In this document: one piece after another, positions 16,790 to 24,036 of the stretch
Numbering within the stretch: position 1 is the first letter of the stretch
How the letters are laid out: every line of letters starts with the position of its first letter
Assembly: GCA_035626235.1 (NCBI GenBank)
Contig: DASPOB010000010.1
Location: 1-33,526 of the forward strand
Origin: DATFYP01 sp035626235
GTDB taxonomy: Archaea > Thermoproteota > Nitrososphaeria > Nitrososphaerales > Gagatemarchaeaceae
Reading direction: 5' to 3'
DNA length: 33,526 bases
The notes under the pieces: model-generated
Databases searched by the model: none
The model's input: only the letters and a program-made list of their open reading frames with translations
What the model was told of the DNA's origin: nothing
Program-made: the position numbers and the translations under genes

Positions 16790-17024
16790 CGGTACAGCGC
16801 GCCTAGAACGGCCCTGGTCTCTTCGGCCTGCGGCAGGGGATTCAGCTTGTCCTTCCGAGCCGGTACCAGCCTTTCTGACGCCACGAGCCCTCTGACTGCC
16901 CGGCTGCGGGGCTCGCAATGTCTGGATTTTGCAAAGCGCTACGAAAACTTCACACGTTACTTAACATCATTAGACGCCACCTGATTAACGGACTTCGTCC
17001 GCACATCAACTCTCGACCCTGTAA

Positions 17025-17675
17025 ATGTCAACTTTCGCAGGAAAGTGGGAAAAGCAAAACAACCAGAGTTTCGGAAACAAGGTCAAGGATTCCGTGAGGA
17101 ACCCCGGACCCCTAAAGCCGAGGCTCGACCTAGCAATCCGCCAAATCCAGGTGCAAGTCGCAAAGCTCGACTCGACATCAACCAAACTCAGAGAAAGGGA
17201 CAACTCGATCTTCGGCAAGGTCGTGGCGTCTCTACAGAAGCACGACACTCAGCACGCGTCCGTCTTCGCCAACGAGCTCGCCGAGATCAGAAAGATGAAC
17301 AAGATGGTCACTCAGGCGAAGCTCGCGCTGGAGCAGATAGTGCTTAGACTCAACACCATCACAGAGCTCGGTGACATCGTAGTCACCCTTACACCAGCCA
17401 TGGCAGTAATACGCAACGTCAAGCAAGGCTTGGTGGGCGTACTGCCCGAGGCGGAGAGCGAAATCGGCGAAATCTCTGGTCTGCTGAGCAGCATCCTGGT
17501 TGACGCAGGGACAGTCGGCGGGTACTCGCTGAACTTCGAGGCTGCCAACGAGGACGCGGAGCGCATTCTTGCGGAGGCGTCTGCGGTGGCGGAGAGCCGT
17601 ATGAAGGAGAAGTTTCCGGAGATACCCACCACGCTGCCCACTGCAGAAGCCGGGACGGAAAACAGCACGTACTAG
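17025..17675 (+). CDS. ESCRT-III-like CdvB paralogue (no winged helix, MIM2-like tail)
   Basis: A 216-residue Snf7-type protein of the archaeal division machinery, which polymerises on membranes. The helical ESCRT-III core (about residues 30-185) aligns with the CdvB encoded at 18873: FANELAEIRKMNKMV against YANEWAELRKVGKVV, followed by LEQIVLRLNTI against LTQVVLRLESI. It lacks the C-terminal winged helix of the main CdvB. Instead the tail holds F197-P-E-I-P-T-T-L-P205, which fits the MIM2 pattern (hydrophobic-Pro-x-hydrophobic-Pro-x-x-Pro) that binds the MIT domain of Vps4/CdvC. The ATG at 17025 follows ATTAAC-containing sequence about 40 bases upstream. A hairpin plus T-tract just after the stop probably ends its transcript. 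Base composition looks more A-rich than the neighbouring division genes. Confidence 0.88.
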   Translation: MSTFAGKWEKQNNQSFGNKVKDSVRNPGPLKPRLDLAIRQIQVQVAKLDSTSTKLRERDNSIFGKVVASLQKHDTQHASVFANELAEIRKMNKMVTQAKLALEQIVLRLNTITELGDIVVTLTPAMAVIRNVKQGLVGVLPEAESEIGEISGLLSSILVDAGTVGGYSLNFEAANEDAERILAEASAVAESRMKEKFPEIPTTLPTAEAGTENSTY

Positions 17676-17677
17676 GC

Positions 17678-17718
17678 GAGTCGGGGACGAAAGTCCTCAA
17701 CTCCCCTTTCTTTTGTTT
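17678..17718 (+). terminator. Stem-loop with GAAA tetraloop and T-tract
   Basis: Directly behind the CdvB paralogue stop: GAGT, then GGGGAC-GAAA-GTCCTC, then ACTC forms a two-part stem (4 + 6 pairs, one mismatch, one G-T pair) capped by a GNRA tetraloop. It is followed by CCCCTTTCTTTTGTTT. This looks like an intrinsic terminator placed between two convergent genes, although archaea often end on T-tracts alone. Confidence 0.6.
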
Positions 17719-18700
17719 AAGCACCAAGGCTTCCGGGGAAGCCAGCCACTGCAATCGTGAAGACCGGAATGGCGCTCAGGGCTGTGGCATTGGCAGGATT
17801 CATGGTGCCAATGTTGTGGGTCGAGACCAAGCCAATGTAGTAATAACCTGCGTCGGCGCTGCCGGGAATGGTCATATTGGTGGTCCCGTCGCCAGAACGG
17901 TCCGCAACGATGACGCCCACTACCGTACCCCCGTATGCGCTGGGGTTTGCCGAACGTTGAGTGTAGTTGAAGACAACGTCGTATTCACCGCCTGCCGCAA
18001 GCCCGTCGGCTGAAACCCTTATCGTCGAGCCGGCGGATCCCTCCGGGCTGCTTAGTGTCATAGTGGCTCCGTAGAGGAATTTCACGAGTCCTATCGGGTT
18101 GGACCCTCGGCCACAGCTCCCCATGTCGTCGATCTGCCAAGTCACCAGTGCGCCGGTCTCCGATCCAGGGTTGGGGATATGGGGGAAGTCGAAGACCAGG
18201 CCGAACGGGACGGCGCCGGTCGCGTCCGTGGTGAAATGGGTGTAGTTGGCCCCATTGGAACAGTCGGTGAGGTATAGTAGCTCGTCAGGTGGCAAGCCAT
18301 CGCCGGTAAGCATGACCATCTCTCCCGCATGCGCTACAGTCGGAACGAGGGTAAGCGAAGTGTTCAGCGGCGAGAGCAGGTACTCGGTCTGCGATTCTAC
18401 CGACGTGACCGATTCCGATACGGTCGTTCGAAACGTGACCGTTGAGACTGAGGCGAGCGTCATTCGTTCGGTTTGGGTCTCCAGCACCGTTCCCACTCGA
18501 TAGGGAGCCACGAAGTAGTAGCCGACAGTCCCTAGTACCACACCGACAGCTAACAGTCCGACGGCTAATGCCCTTGACAACAGCGTTCCTGAAGGTGCCA
18601 AGGACTGGAGCTGCTCGCATGCAACTCTTAGCGTTAACTGAGAAGAAACCGGGCTTCCTTCGACCGCTCCCCAAGCGACGATGGCTCGTATCGGGTTCAC
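17717..18700 (-). CDS. Membrane-anchored extracytoplasmic protein of unknown function
   Basis: A 327-residue protein with one membrane helix at about residues 43-66 and a long extracytoplasmic part. That part is rich in Ser, Thr and Val with several N-x-S/T sites (for example NTSLT, NYTHF, NYTQR and NMTIP), and appears to hold two beta-sandwich-like regions. The first 40 residues would be cytoplasmic. The GTG start at 18700 is uncertain and several later starts are possible. I recognise no family. Its interest is its place: it lies inverted between two ESCRT-III genes of the division locus, so it may be a passenger or a surface protein tied to division. Its stop lies just past the hairpin of the convergent CdvB paralogue. 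Confidence 0.65.
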   Translation of the reverse strand: MNPIRAIVAWGAVEGSPVSSQLTLRVACEQLQSLAPSGTLLSRALAVGLLAVGVVLGTVGYYFVAPYRVGTVLETQTERMTLASVSTVTFRTTVSESVTSVESQTEYLLSPLNTSLTLVPTVAHAGEMVMLTGDGLPPDELLYLTDCSNGANYTHFTTDATGAVPFGLVFDFPHIPNPGSETGALVTWQIDDMGSCGRGSNPIGLVKFLYGATMTLSSPEGSAGSTIRVSADGLAAGGEYDVVFNYTQRSANPSAYGGTVVGVIVADRSGDGTTNMTIPGSADAGYYYIGLVSTHNIGTMNPANATALSAIPVFTIAVAGFPGSLGA

Positions 18701-18840
18701 CGATCTTCGTCCGATGCCTCACGAACCTCGCCGCATTTTGCGCACCGCCCGCAAGGGCGCACAAACCATCAGGGAGGGTCCGTTTGGTCACCAAGAGAAA
18801 AGTTTCACACCTTAGTCTTGAACTTGTTGACTTAGGCTGT

Positions 18841-18847
18841 GATTATG
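18841..18847 (+). promoter_or_regulatory. TATA-like element for cdvB
   Basis: GATTATG, 26-32 bases before the TTG start of cdvB at 18873; the spacing suggests a leaderless mRNA starting with UUG. Confidence 0.45.
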
Positions 18848-18872
18848 CGGGCGCGTCTTTGAGGTCTCGTAT

Positions 18873-19736
18873 TTGTCCGCGCGCGACAGATTGAAGATTA
18901 TCAGGCTAGGAAAAGGCGATGACGTGAAGCCGAAGATCTCCTCGACAATAAAAGAGATAGAGCTTCACAGACGGGAGCTGGAGAACCTCAGGGGTAAGCT
19001 CGACCAGAGGAGGAAGTCCCTCTTCGACACGACCGTCAGGGCGATGATGGCGAAGGACAAGTCCAAGGCGGCGGTCTACGCGAACGAGTGGGCCGAACTG
19101 AGGAAGGTGGGGAAGGTGGTCTACGCGAGCGAACTCGCGCTCACGCAGGTCGTCCTGAGGCTGGAGAGCATAGTGGACGTCGGCGACGTGATGTCCCACA
19201 TGACTATGGCGTTCAAAGTCCTGCGCAAGGTAAACAAGACAGTGCAGGGGCTGGTCCCGTCTCTGGACCAGGCGTCGGACGAGATCAGCACGGCGCTGAC
19301 CGAGACCATGGCCGAGATGGGAAATGTCTCCCCCGCGATTAACCTCAACATCAAGACCGAAAGCGGAGAGGAGCTCGTGGAGCAGGCCCGGAAGCTGGCG
19401 GAGGAGAGGGCGGAGGAGATGAAGAGGACCCTGGCGGTGTCGCCGAGGCAGATTCAGCGCGAGGCGGAGGACATCGACAGGAGGGTCCCGTTGCTGGCGA
19501 CGGGAGATGAGGACGAGGAGGAGATCATGACTCTGGGGACCCTGTACCGCTCTCGGCCCGAGCAGGACGCGGAAGAACAGGTCCTCCAGTACGCCGCGAT
19601 TCACAACGGCAACGTGGACGTGACTGATGTTTCCTCCGTACTGAAGATGCCCCCCGACGACGTCGAGCAGGCGATGCTCAAGCTGCTGTCCGAGGGGAAA
19701 GTGAAGGTGAACCAGCAGGGAGGGGCTGAGAAGTGA
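18873..19736 (+). CDS. cdvB: Cell division protein CdvB (ESCRT-III with C-terminal winged helix)
   Basis: Main ESCRT-III subunit of archaeal cytokinesis, 287 residues. The N-terminal helical ESCRT-III core covers about residues 20-175 (basic first helices, then the conserved YANEWAELRKVGKVV stretch). A charged linker with EERAEEMKR and an acidic DEDEEE patch follows. The last about 55 residues (EEQVLQYAAIHNG through LLSEGKVKV) form a winged-helix-like domain, the part that in Sulfolobus CdvB binds CdvA. No clear MIM2 motif (Pro-x-hydrophobic-Pro) is visible in the linker, unlike in the paralogue at 17025. The start is TTG 18873, fitted to a TATA-like GATTATG. It overlaps the downstream cdvC by four bases (GTGA), so the two are translationally coupled. 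No cdvA gene is in the window. Confidence 0.92.
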   Translation: MSARDRLKIIRLGKGDDVKPKISSTIKEIELHRRELENLRGKLDQRRKSLFDTTVRAMMAKDKSKAAVYANEWAELRKVGKVVYASELALTQVVLRLESIVDVGDVMSHMTMAFKVLRKVNKTVQGLVPSLDQASDEISTALTETMAEMGNVSPAINLNIKTESGEELVEQARKLAEERAEEMKRTLAVSPRQIQREAEDIDRRVPLLATGDEDEEEIMTLGTLYRSRPEQDAEEQVLQYAAIHNGNVDVTDVSSVLKMPPDDVEQAMLKLLSEGKVKVNQQGGAEK

Positions 19737-20947
19737 GCCAGGTCGCCGCGAAGGAGCTCGAGGACGACGCCAAGAAGTACGCGTCCGAAGCGATCAGGCT
19801 CGACTCGCAGGGGGCCCACGGGATGGCGATTCAGATGTACCAGAAGGCAATATCCACCCTGGTCAAGCTGGTCCATCTGTACCCCGACTACCGGCTCAAC
19901 AGACAGTACACGGAGAGGGCAATGGCGTACCAGGAGAGGGTGAAGGCGATACAGGCTGCCCATGGCCTTCTCCCGCAGGACCAAGCTCCGGAGATGGAAT
20001 ACACCGCCCCGGCGGGCGAAGGGAACCCCGGCGCCGCCAGCGGCAAGGGGCCCCAGGTGGTGCAGCAGCTGAAGGCTTCCTTCAGCGAGCTGGTGATAAC
20101 CGAGAAGCCCGACGTCAGGTGGGACGACGTGGTCGGACTCGAGGACTGCAAGCAGGCCATAAGGGAGTCGATAGTCTTCCCGTTCCTCCGCCCGGACCTG
20201 TTCAAGCTCGGCTGGCCGAGGGGGATCCTCCTGTACGGGCCCCCGGGGTGCGGCAAGACGATGATCGCCGCGGCCACCGCAGCCGAGATCGACGGCTACT
20301 TCATATCGGTGGACGCTGCGTCGATAATGAGCAAGTGGCTGGGAGAGGGCGAGAAGAACGTCTCCAAGCTCTTCGCGAACGCGCGCAAGATGCTGGGCGA
20401 CAGCAAGCCGGTGATAATATTCGTGGACGAGATCGACTCGCTGCTCGGGACCCGCGGGCAGGAGGTAGGGGGAGAAGTGAGGGTCAGGGACCAATTCCTG
20501 AGGGAGACGGACGGGCTGAGCGACAAGGGGAAGAACTTGCACCTCTACGTGATCGGGGCGACGAACAAGCCATGGCAGCTGGACCCACCTTTCCTGCGCA
20601 GGTTCTCCAAGAGGATCCTCGTCCCGCTCCCGGACAACGACGCCCGCATGATGCAGTTCAAGCTGTACACTGCCCCCCTCACCCTGGACGAGGGGGTCGG
20701 CCTGGAGGCACTCGCCAAGCTCAGCGACGGTTACTCGGGGAGCGACATCAAAGACATCTGTCAGGGGGTCCAGTTGAGGGTAGTGAGAGAGCTCTTCAAC
20801 TCCGGGAGGGCTCTGGACAAGGAGACCCAGACCCGTCCGATCACCCTGGCCGATTTCAAGGAGGTCATGAAGACGAGGAGGCCCTCGGTCTCGGCGAGCA
20901 TGCTGGCCGCTTACACCCAGTGGTCTGAGAACTTCAAGGCCCTGTAG
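19733..20947 (+). CDS. cdvC: Cell division AAA+ ATPase CdvC (Vps4-like)
   Basis: Vps4-type ATPase that disassembles ESCRT-III polymers during division, 404 residues. It has an N-terminal three-helix MIT domain (about residues 1-75, with AHGMAIQMYQKAISTLVKLV), which binds MIM motifs in ESCRT-III tails, and a linker. The AAA+ domain has Walker A G169-PPGCGKT, Walker B I-I-F-V-D232-E233, the Vps4 pore segment SKWLGEGEKNV, and RRFSKRILVPLP with the Arg residues of the family. GYSGSDIKDIC and a C-terminal helix complete the Vps4 pattern. The GTG start overlaps the cdvB stop as GTGA. Confidence 0.95.
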   Translation: MSQVAAKELEDDAKKYASEAIRLDSQGAHGMAIQMYQKAISTLVKLVHLYPDYRLNRQYTERAMAYQERVKAIQAAHGLLPQDQAPEMEYTAPAGEGNPGAASGKGPQVVQQLKASFSELVITEKPDVRWDDVVGLEDCKQAIRESIVFPFLRPDLFKLGWPRGILLYGPPGCGKTMIAAATAAEIDGYFISVDAASIMSKWLGEGEKNVSKLFANARKMLGDSKPVIIFVDEIDSLLGTRGQEVGGEVRVRDQFLRETDGLSDKGKNLHLYVIGATNKPWQLDPPFLRRFSKRILVPLPDNDARMMQFKLYTAPLTLDEGVGLEALAKLSDGYSGSDIKDICQGVQLRVVRELFNSGRALDKETQTRPITLADFKEVMKTRRPSVSASMLAAYTQWSENFKAL

Positions 20948-20971
20948 TCACGGTCAAACCCGCGGGTGAGG

Positions 20972-20979
20972 CTTAAAAG
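20972..20979 (+). promoter_or_regulatory. TATA-like element for the GyrI-like gene
   Basis: CTTAAAAG, 25-32 bases before ATG 21004. The spacing points to a leaderless or very short leader transcript. Confidence 0.5.
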
Positions 20980-21003
20980 GCAACCCGGCGCCTTCGTTGG
21001 CCA

Positions 21004-21492
21004 ATGGTAGTCGACTTCGTCATTCGCAAGGCGCCTGGATACAGGCTGGCTACCCGCACGATGAAAGGGACCTGGCCGGGAGACAAGGCGCTGAGGGAAG
21101 AATTCGAAAAGGTTCACGAGTGGGCGAAGGCAAAGGGGCTCAGGACAGGAAAGTGGGTCTTCAGAGAGTTCGGGGACTACGACAAACCCTCCTCAATGCG
21201 CTTCGAGGTGGGCATCGAGCTCCGCACCAGAAGTCCTGTCCGCGGCGGCAAGGGCATGTCCATGAAGACGATCCCGTCAGGAACCGTGGCCTCGGTCACG
21301 TTCGACCCGGACGTCGTATCGCCGAGGGTAATCTACCACGGCCTGTCGGACTTCCTTAGGTCGACCAAGAAAGAAGGAAAGTACGGCGAAGCGGGCCCGT
21401 ACATGGAAGTCTACGCGGGGAACCCATGGACGAGCAAGAGGGCCTGGTCTCACACCCAGGTGGCTGTACCGGTAAAGAGCCTTCATCGCTAG
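21004..21492 (+). CDS. GyrI-like small-molecule-binding domain protein
   Basis: A 162-residue soluble single-domain protein. The order of segments (VIRKAPGYRLATRTMKGTW, a helix with REEFEKVHEWAKAKGL, WVFREFGD, RFEVGIEL, and the late strand YMEVYAGNPW) resembles the GyrI-like/SOUL ligand-binding fold found alone or behind AraC- and MerR-type DNA-binding domains. Here no DNA-binding domain is attached. The family binds hydrophobic or cationic small molecules; the ligand is unknown. It has its own promoter. A GGGACC-GGC-GGTCCC hairpin lies at 21510-21524, shortly after the stop, but without a T-tract. Confidence 0.7.
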   Translation: MVVDFVIRKAPGYRLATRTMKGTWPGDKALREEFEKVHEWAKAKGLRTGKWVFREFGDYDKPSSMRFEVGIELRTRSPVRGGKGMSMKTIPSGTVASVTFDPDVVSPRVIYHGLSDFLRSTKKEGKYGEAGPYMEVYAGNPWTSKRAWSHTQVAVPVKSLHR

Positions 21493-21614
21493 CGCCCTGA
21501 AGGGTACAGGGGACCGGCGGTCCCGGCGAACCGTCTTCGTCCACGCCACCTGGGGCACGGAGGAGGTGCGGCGAGGGAACCAGACTCCTTCCTCTTGAGC
21601 GGGAAAGTGCCGAA

Positions 21615-21625
21615 ACTATTAATCG
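21615..21625 (+). promoter_or_regulatory. TATA-like element for aspS
   Basis: ACTATTAATCG, 24-34 bases before ATG 21649; the spacing favours that ATG over the GTG two codons earlier. Confidence 0.5.
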
Positions 21626-21648
21626 CATAGGGTCGGAGCGTCGTGGGC

Positions 21649-22962
21649 ATGCGGGAACTTCTGTCGCCCTCGGAGCTGAAATCAAAGGTGGGCGAGAATG
21701 TCGAACTCTTCGGCTGGGTCCATGACGTTCGCGTTCTGGGAGGCATAGCTTTCGTCCTGCTCAGGAACACGAAGGGAATCGTTCAGATTGCGGCCCCGAA
21801 GAAGACGGTTAGGGCCGACCTGTTCGCCCTGGTGGGAACCCTCAGGCAGGAGGACGTCATCTCCTGCTCGGGGACGGTCAAGGAGAGCAAGGAGGCGCGG
21901 CTCGGGTTCGAAGTGGTCCCGGAGACGCTGAGCGTGATAAGCAAGTCGGCCGCACCGCTCCCTCTGGACCCCCGGGGGGTGACCCCCGCCGCGCTCGACA
22001 CCCGCCTGGAGTGGAGGTCGCTTGAGCTGCGAAGGCCCGAGAGCAACGCCATCTTCAGAATCGAGAACGCTGTCGTGGACGCTTTCGAGGGCTACCTCCG
22101 CGAAAACGGCTTCATCAGGACGTTTACCCCTAGCATACTCGGCGGAATCTCGGAGGGAGGGTCGGAGGTCTTCAAGCTCGATTACTACGGGAAGCCGGCC
22201 TTCCTGAGACAGGACCCGCAGCTTCACCGGCAGCTCACCATAGCCGGGGGATTCGACCGCATATACGACCTGGGCACGAACTGGAGGGCGGAGCTCTCGC
22301 ACACCCCCAGGCACATGAGTGAGCACAGGACCATCGCCCCGGAAGTGGCATTCATCAAGGACGAGAGGGACGTGATGGCAGTGGAGGAGCAGATGGTCGC
22401 CCACGGCATCAGGAGGGTCAGGGAGGTCTGTTCGGACGAGTTCTCCATTCTGAAGATCGAGCCGGAGGTCCCCAGGACGCCGTTCCCTGTGGTCTCCTTC
22501 CCGGAAGTCTACGATACCATCGAAGAGATGGGGAAGCGGCTTCCCAGGAACGAGGACCCCGACGAGGCCACTCAGAGGGCCCTGGGGAAGCGGGTGAAGG
22601 AGACTTCAGGGTCCGACTTCTTCTTCCTCAACAGGTTCCCTTCCGCCGTGAGGTCGTTCTACGTCATGAGGGTGGACGAGACCCCCGAATTCGCCCGCTC
22701 GGTGGACCTCCTCTTCAGGGGGCAGGAGCTCTCATCGGGGGGCCAGCGGGAGCACAGGCACGACAAGATCGTGTCCCAGATCAGGGAGAAGGGGATGGAC
22801 GAAAGGGGCCTAAGGTGGTTCACGGAGCCGTTCAGGTACGGGGTCCCTCCGCACGGGGGATACTCCTTCGGGATAGAGAGGTTCGTGGCCTACCTGCTCG
22901 GCCTGCCCAACATCAAGGAGGCTACCCTCTTCCCGAGAGACCCGGAGACGCTTCAGCCCTAG
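21649..22962 (+). CDS. aspS: Aspartyl-tRNA synthetase, archaeal type
   Basis: Class II synthetase for tRNA-Asp, 437 residues from ATG 21649 (a GTG at 21643 would add two). The N-terminal OB fold (about residues 15-100, GWVHDVRVLGGIAFVLLRN) binds the anticodon. The catalytic core has motif 1 near EGYLRENGF, the flipping-loop region GGISEGGSEVF, motif 2 NWRAELSHTPRHMSEH and motif 3 GGYSFGIERFV. It is somewhat divergent: the segment usually reading A-Q-S-P-Q-L-Y-K-Q is R-Q-D189-P-Q-L-H-R-Q. Length matches the archaeal/eukaryotic form, which lacks the bacterial GAD insertion. Whether it also charges tRNA-Asn (non-discriminating) cannot be told from this window. Confidence 0.9.
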   Translation: MRELLSPSELKSKVGENVELFGWVHDVRVLGGIAFVLLRNTKGIVQIAAPKKTVRADLFALVGTLRQEDVISCSGTVKESKEARLGFEVVPETLSVISKSAAPLPLDPRGVTPAALDTRLEWRSLELRRPESNAIFRIENAVVDAFEGYLRENGFIRTFTPSILGGISEGGSEVFKLDYYGKPAFLRQDPQLHRQLTIAGGFDRIYDLGTNWRAELSHTPRHMSEHRTIAPEVAFIKDERDVMAVEEQMVAHGIRRVREVCSDEFSILKIEPEVPRTPFPVVSFPEVYDTIEEMGKRLPRNEDPDEATQRALGKRVKETSGSDFFFLNRFPSAVRSFYVMRVDETPEFARSVDLLFRGQELSSGGQREHRHDKIVSQIREKGMDERGLRWFTEPFRYGVPPHGGYSFGIERFVAYLLGLPNIKEATLFPRDPETLQP

Positions 22963-22964
22963 CT

Positions 22965-23495
22965 TCAGGCTCGCAGCATCGCTTCGCGCTCGGTCTCCAC
23001 GAGCAGCTCGATTCCCCTGGCCTGCTTCACCATGTTCCTCAACTTCTCGAAGTCGCCTATGTACCGCTCGCTCCGGCGTGCAGGGACTATCACCTTCGTC
23101 CTCTTCCCTCCGTCTGTGAGCCATACGGTGTTGACGGTGACCACCTTGGCCGGATAGAAGATGTCTTCGAGGAACTTCCTGTCCGACCCCCCGGAGCCAA
23201 CGACCCAGGCCTTCCCCTTCATCGCCGTGTCTAGCTCCTGGAAGAGCTTTGGATTCGACCTCAGATGGGGGACGTCCACCGGGTCGAACTCGAGGACGTA
23301 GTTCCCGCCAGACTCGAAGCTCCGTCTTAGGGTCACCCGGTTCAGCTCGTTGAACCTTTCTGCCATGTGAATGAGGGCCTTCGAGGCCTCTACGTCGGCC
23401 TCCGTTATCTCCCCGCTCTTCAGTTTGGACTCGCACTTCGCGCAGAGAATCCCTGTCTTCGCGTCGAAGGAGCAGATGGGAAGCCTTATCGCCAA
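22965..23495 (-). CDS. Archaeal NusA-like KH-domain protein with zinc knuckle
   Basis: A 176-residue protein beginning LPICSFDAKTGILCAKCESK, where three Cys residues sit near the start (C-x8-C-x2-C). A helical middle follows, and then KH-type features including VVGSGGSDRKFLEDIF, with a GxxG-like VGSGG loop. This matches a conserved archaeal family annotated as NusA-like transcription or RNA-binding protein. TTG 23495 is taken as start because a TATA-like element lies 28-37 bases upstream; a GTG at 23522 would add nine residues but lies at the edge of that element. Its end is two bases from the end of the convergent aspS. RNA binding is inferred from the KH region. Confidence 0.75.
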   Translation of the reverse strand: MAIRLPICSFDAKTGILCAKCESKLKSGEITEADVEASKALIHMAERFNELNRVTLRRSFESGGNYVLEFDPVDVPHLRSNPKLFQELDTAMKGKAWVVGSGGSDRKFLEDIFYPAKVVTVNTVWLTDGGKRTKVIVPARRSERYIGDFEKLRNMVKQARGIELLVETEREAMLRA

Positions 23496-23522
23496 AGTCC
23501 GAAAGGGCCGCGGCGACCCCAC

Positions 23523-23532
23523 GGATAAGACT
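23523..23532 (-). promoter_or_regulatory. TATA-like element for the NusA-like gene
   Basis: AGTCTTATCC on the minus strand, 28-37 bases before TTG 23495. Confidence 0.4.
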
Positions 23533-23611
23533 TATGCTGCGGGGCTTCACAGCTCGCAGTGAGGCAGAGGTCCTCTAGCGCCTCCCTCTTTCAGGGTTCT
23601 CTTTCGGCGGC

Positions 23612-23911
23612 CTACTTCTCGAGTTTTATCTCGATGGATGAGACGTTGCTCATGCCGCCCGTGATGTTGCTCTTCACCTGTTCCGTGTTGATGGAGATGC
23701 CCTTCACCTTGATGTCGGTGGCGAAGCGCTTTGTCAGGATTTGCGCTACATCGACCGCCCTCGAAATGGACTTCCCCCTGGCTTTCACTGTGATTCCGTC
23801 GCTCCCGTTCTGGATTTGGGTGAGGCATGCCAGGACGTAGGCCATGGTTGGCTTCTTTCCGACGTAGATCGTGTTCGGTTCTCTTGGCGGTGGTGCCTGC
23901 TGTGATTCCAT
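23612..23911 (-). CDS. albA: Chromatin protein Alba
   Basis: A 99-residue dimeric DNA/RNA-binding protein that coats archaeal chromosomes and also binds RNA. After a flexible, Pro-rich N-terminus come the family marks: IYVGKKPTMAYV with the Lys pair that contacts nucleic acid (acetylation site in Sulfolobus), ARGKSISRAVDVAQIL for the second helix, and the beta hairpin around GISINTEQV and SSIEIKL. ATG 23911 is preceded by a strong AGGAGGT, but it lies 14 bases upstream with a perfect 5-bp hairpin in the gap (separate entry). A TATA element is at 23936-23945. Confidence 0.95.
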   Translation of the reverse strand: MESQQAPPPREPNTIYVGKKPTMAYVLACLTQIQNGSDGITVKARGKSISRAVDVAQILTKRFATDIKVKGISINTEQVKSNITGGMSNVSSIEIKLEK

Positions 23912-23913
23912 GT

Positions 23914-23927
23914 GTGCGCTTTCGCAC
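23914..23927 (-). promoter_or_regulatory. Hairpin in the albA leader next to the ribosome-binding site
   Basis: In the mRNA sense: GTGCG-AAAG-CGCAC, a perfect 5-bp stem, two bases before the AUG and overlapping the end of the AGGAGGT at 23926-23932. It could bring the distant ribosome-binding site closer to the AUG, or serve as a control site. Confidence 0.5.
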
Positions 23928-23935
23928 CTCCTGAT

Positions 23936-23945
23936 GGTATTTATG
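23936..23945 (-). promoter_or_regulatory. TATA-like element for albA
   Basis: CATAAATACC on the minus strand, 25-34 bases before the albA ATG. If transcription starts at the usual distance, the ribosome-binding site would be mostly upstream of the start point, so a second start further upstream is possible. Confidence 0.5.
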
Positions 23946-24004
23946 TGTGGTGGACGAAAGTTCCACGCTCCGGCCGGCGGGAAGATTCCGACTTCGCCAT
24001 CGCT

Positions 24005-24014
24005 ATGTTTAAGG
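24005..24014 (+). promoter_or_regulatory. TATA-like element for sucCD
   Basis: ATGTTTAAGG, 23-32 bases before GTG 24037; it also marks the divergent region with albA. Confidence 0.45.
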
Positions 24015-24036
24015 TCGCGAAACCGTCGCGGCTGAC

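Noticed and set aside
18285..18794. Minus-strand open frame starting MVTKRTLPDG
   Set aside because: It overlaps the surface-protein gene in another frame and loses any sensible composition within about 30 codons; no domain is seen.
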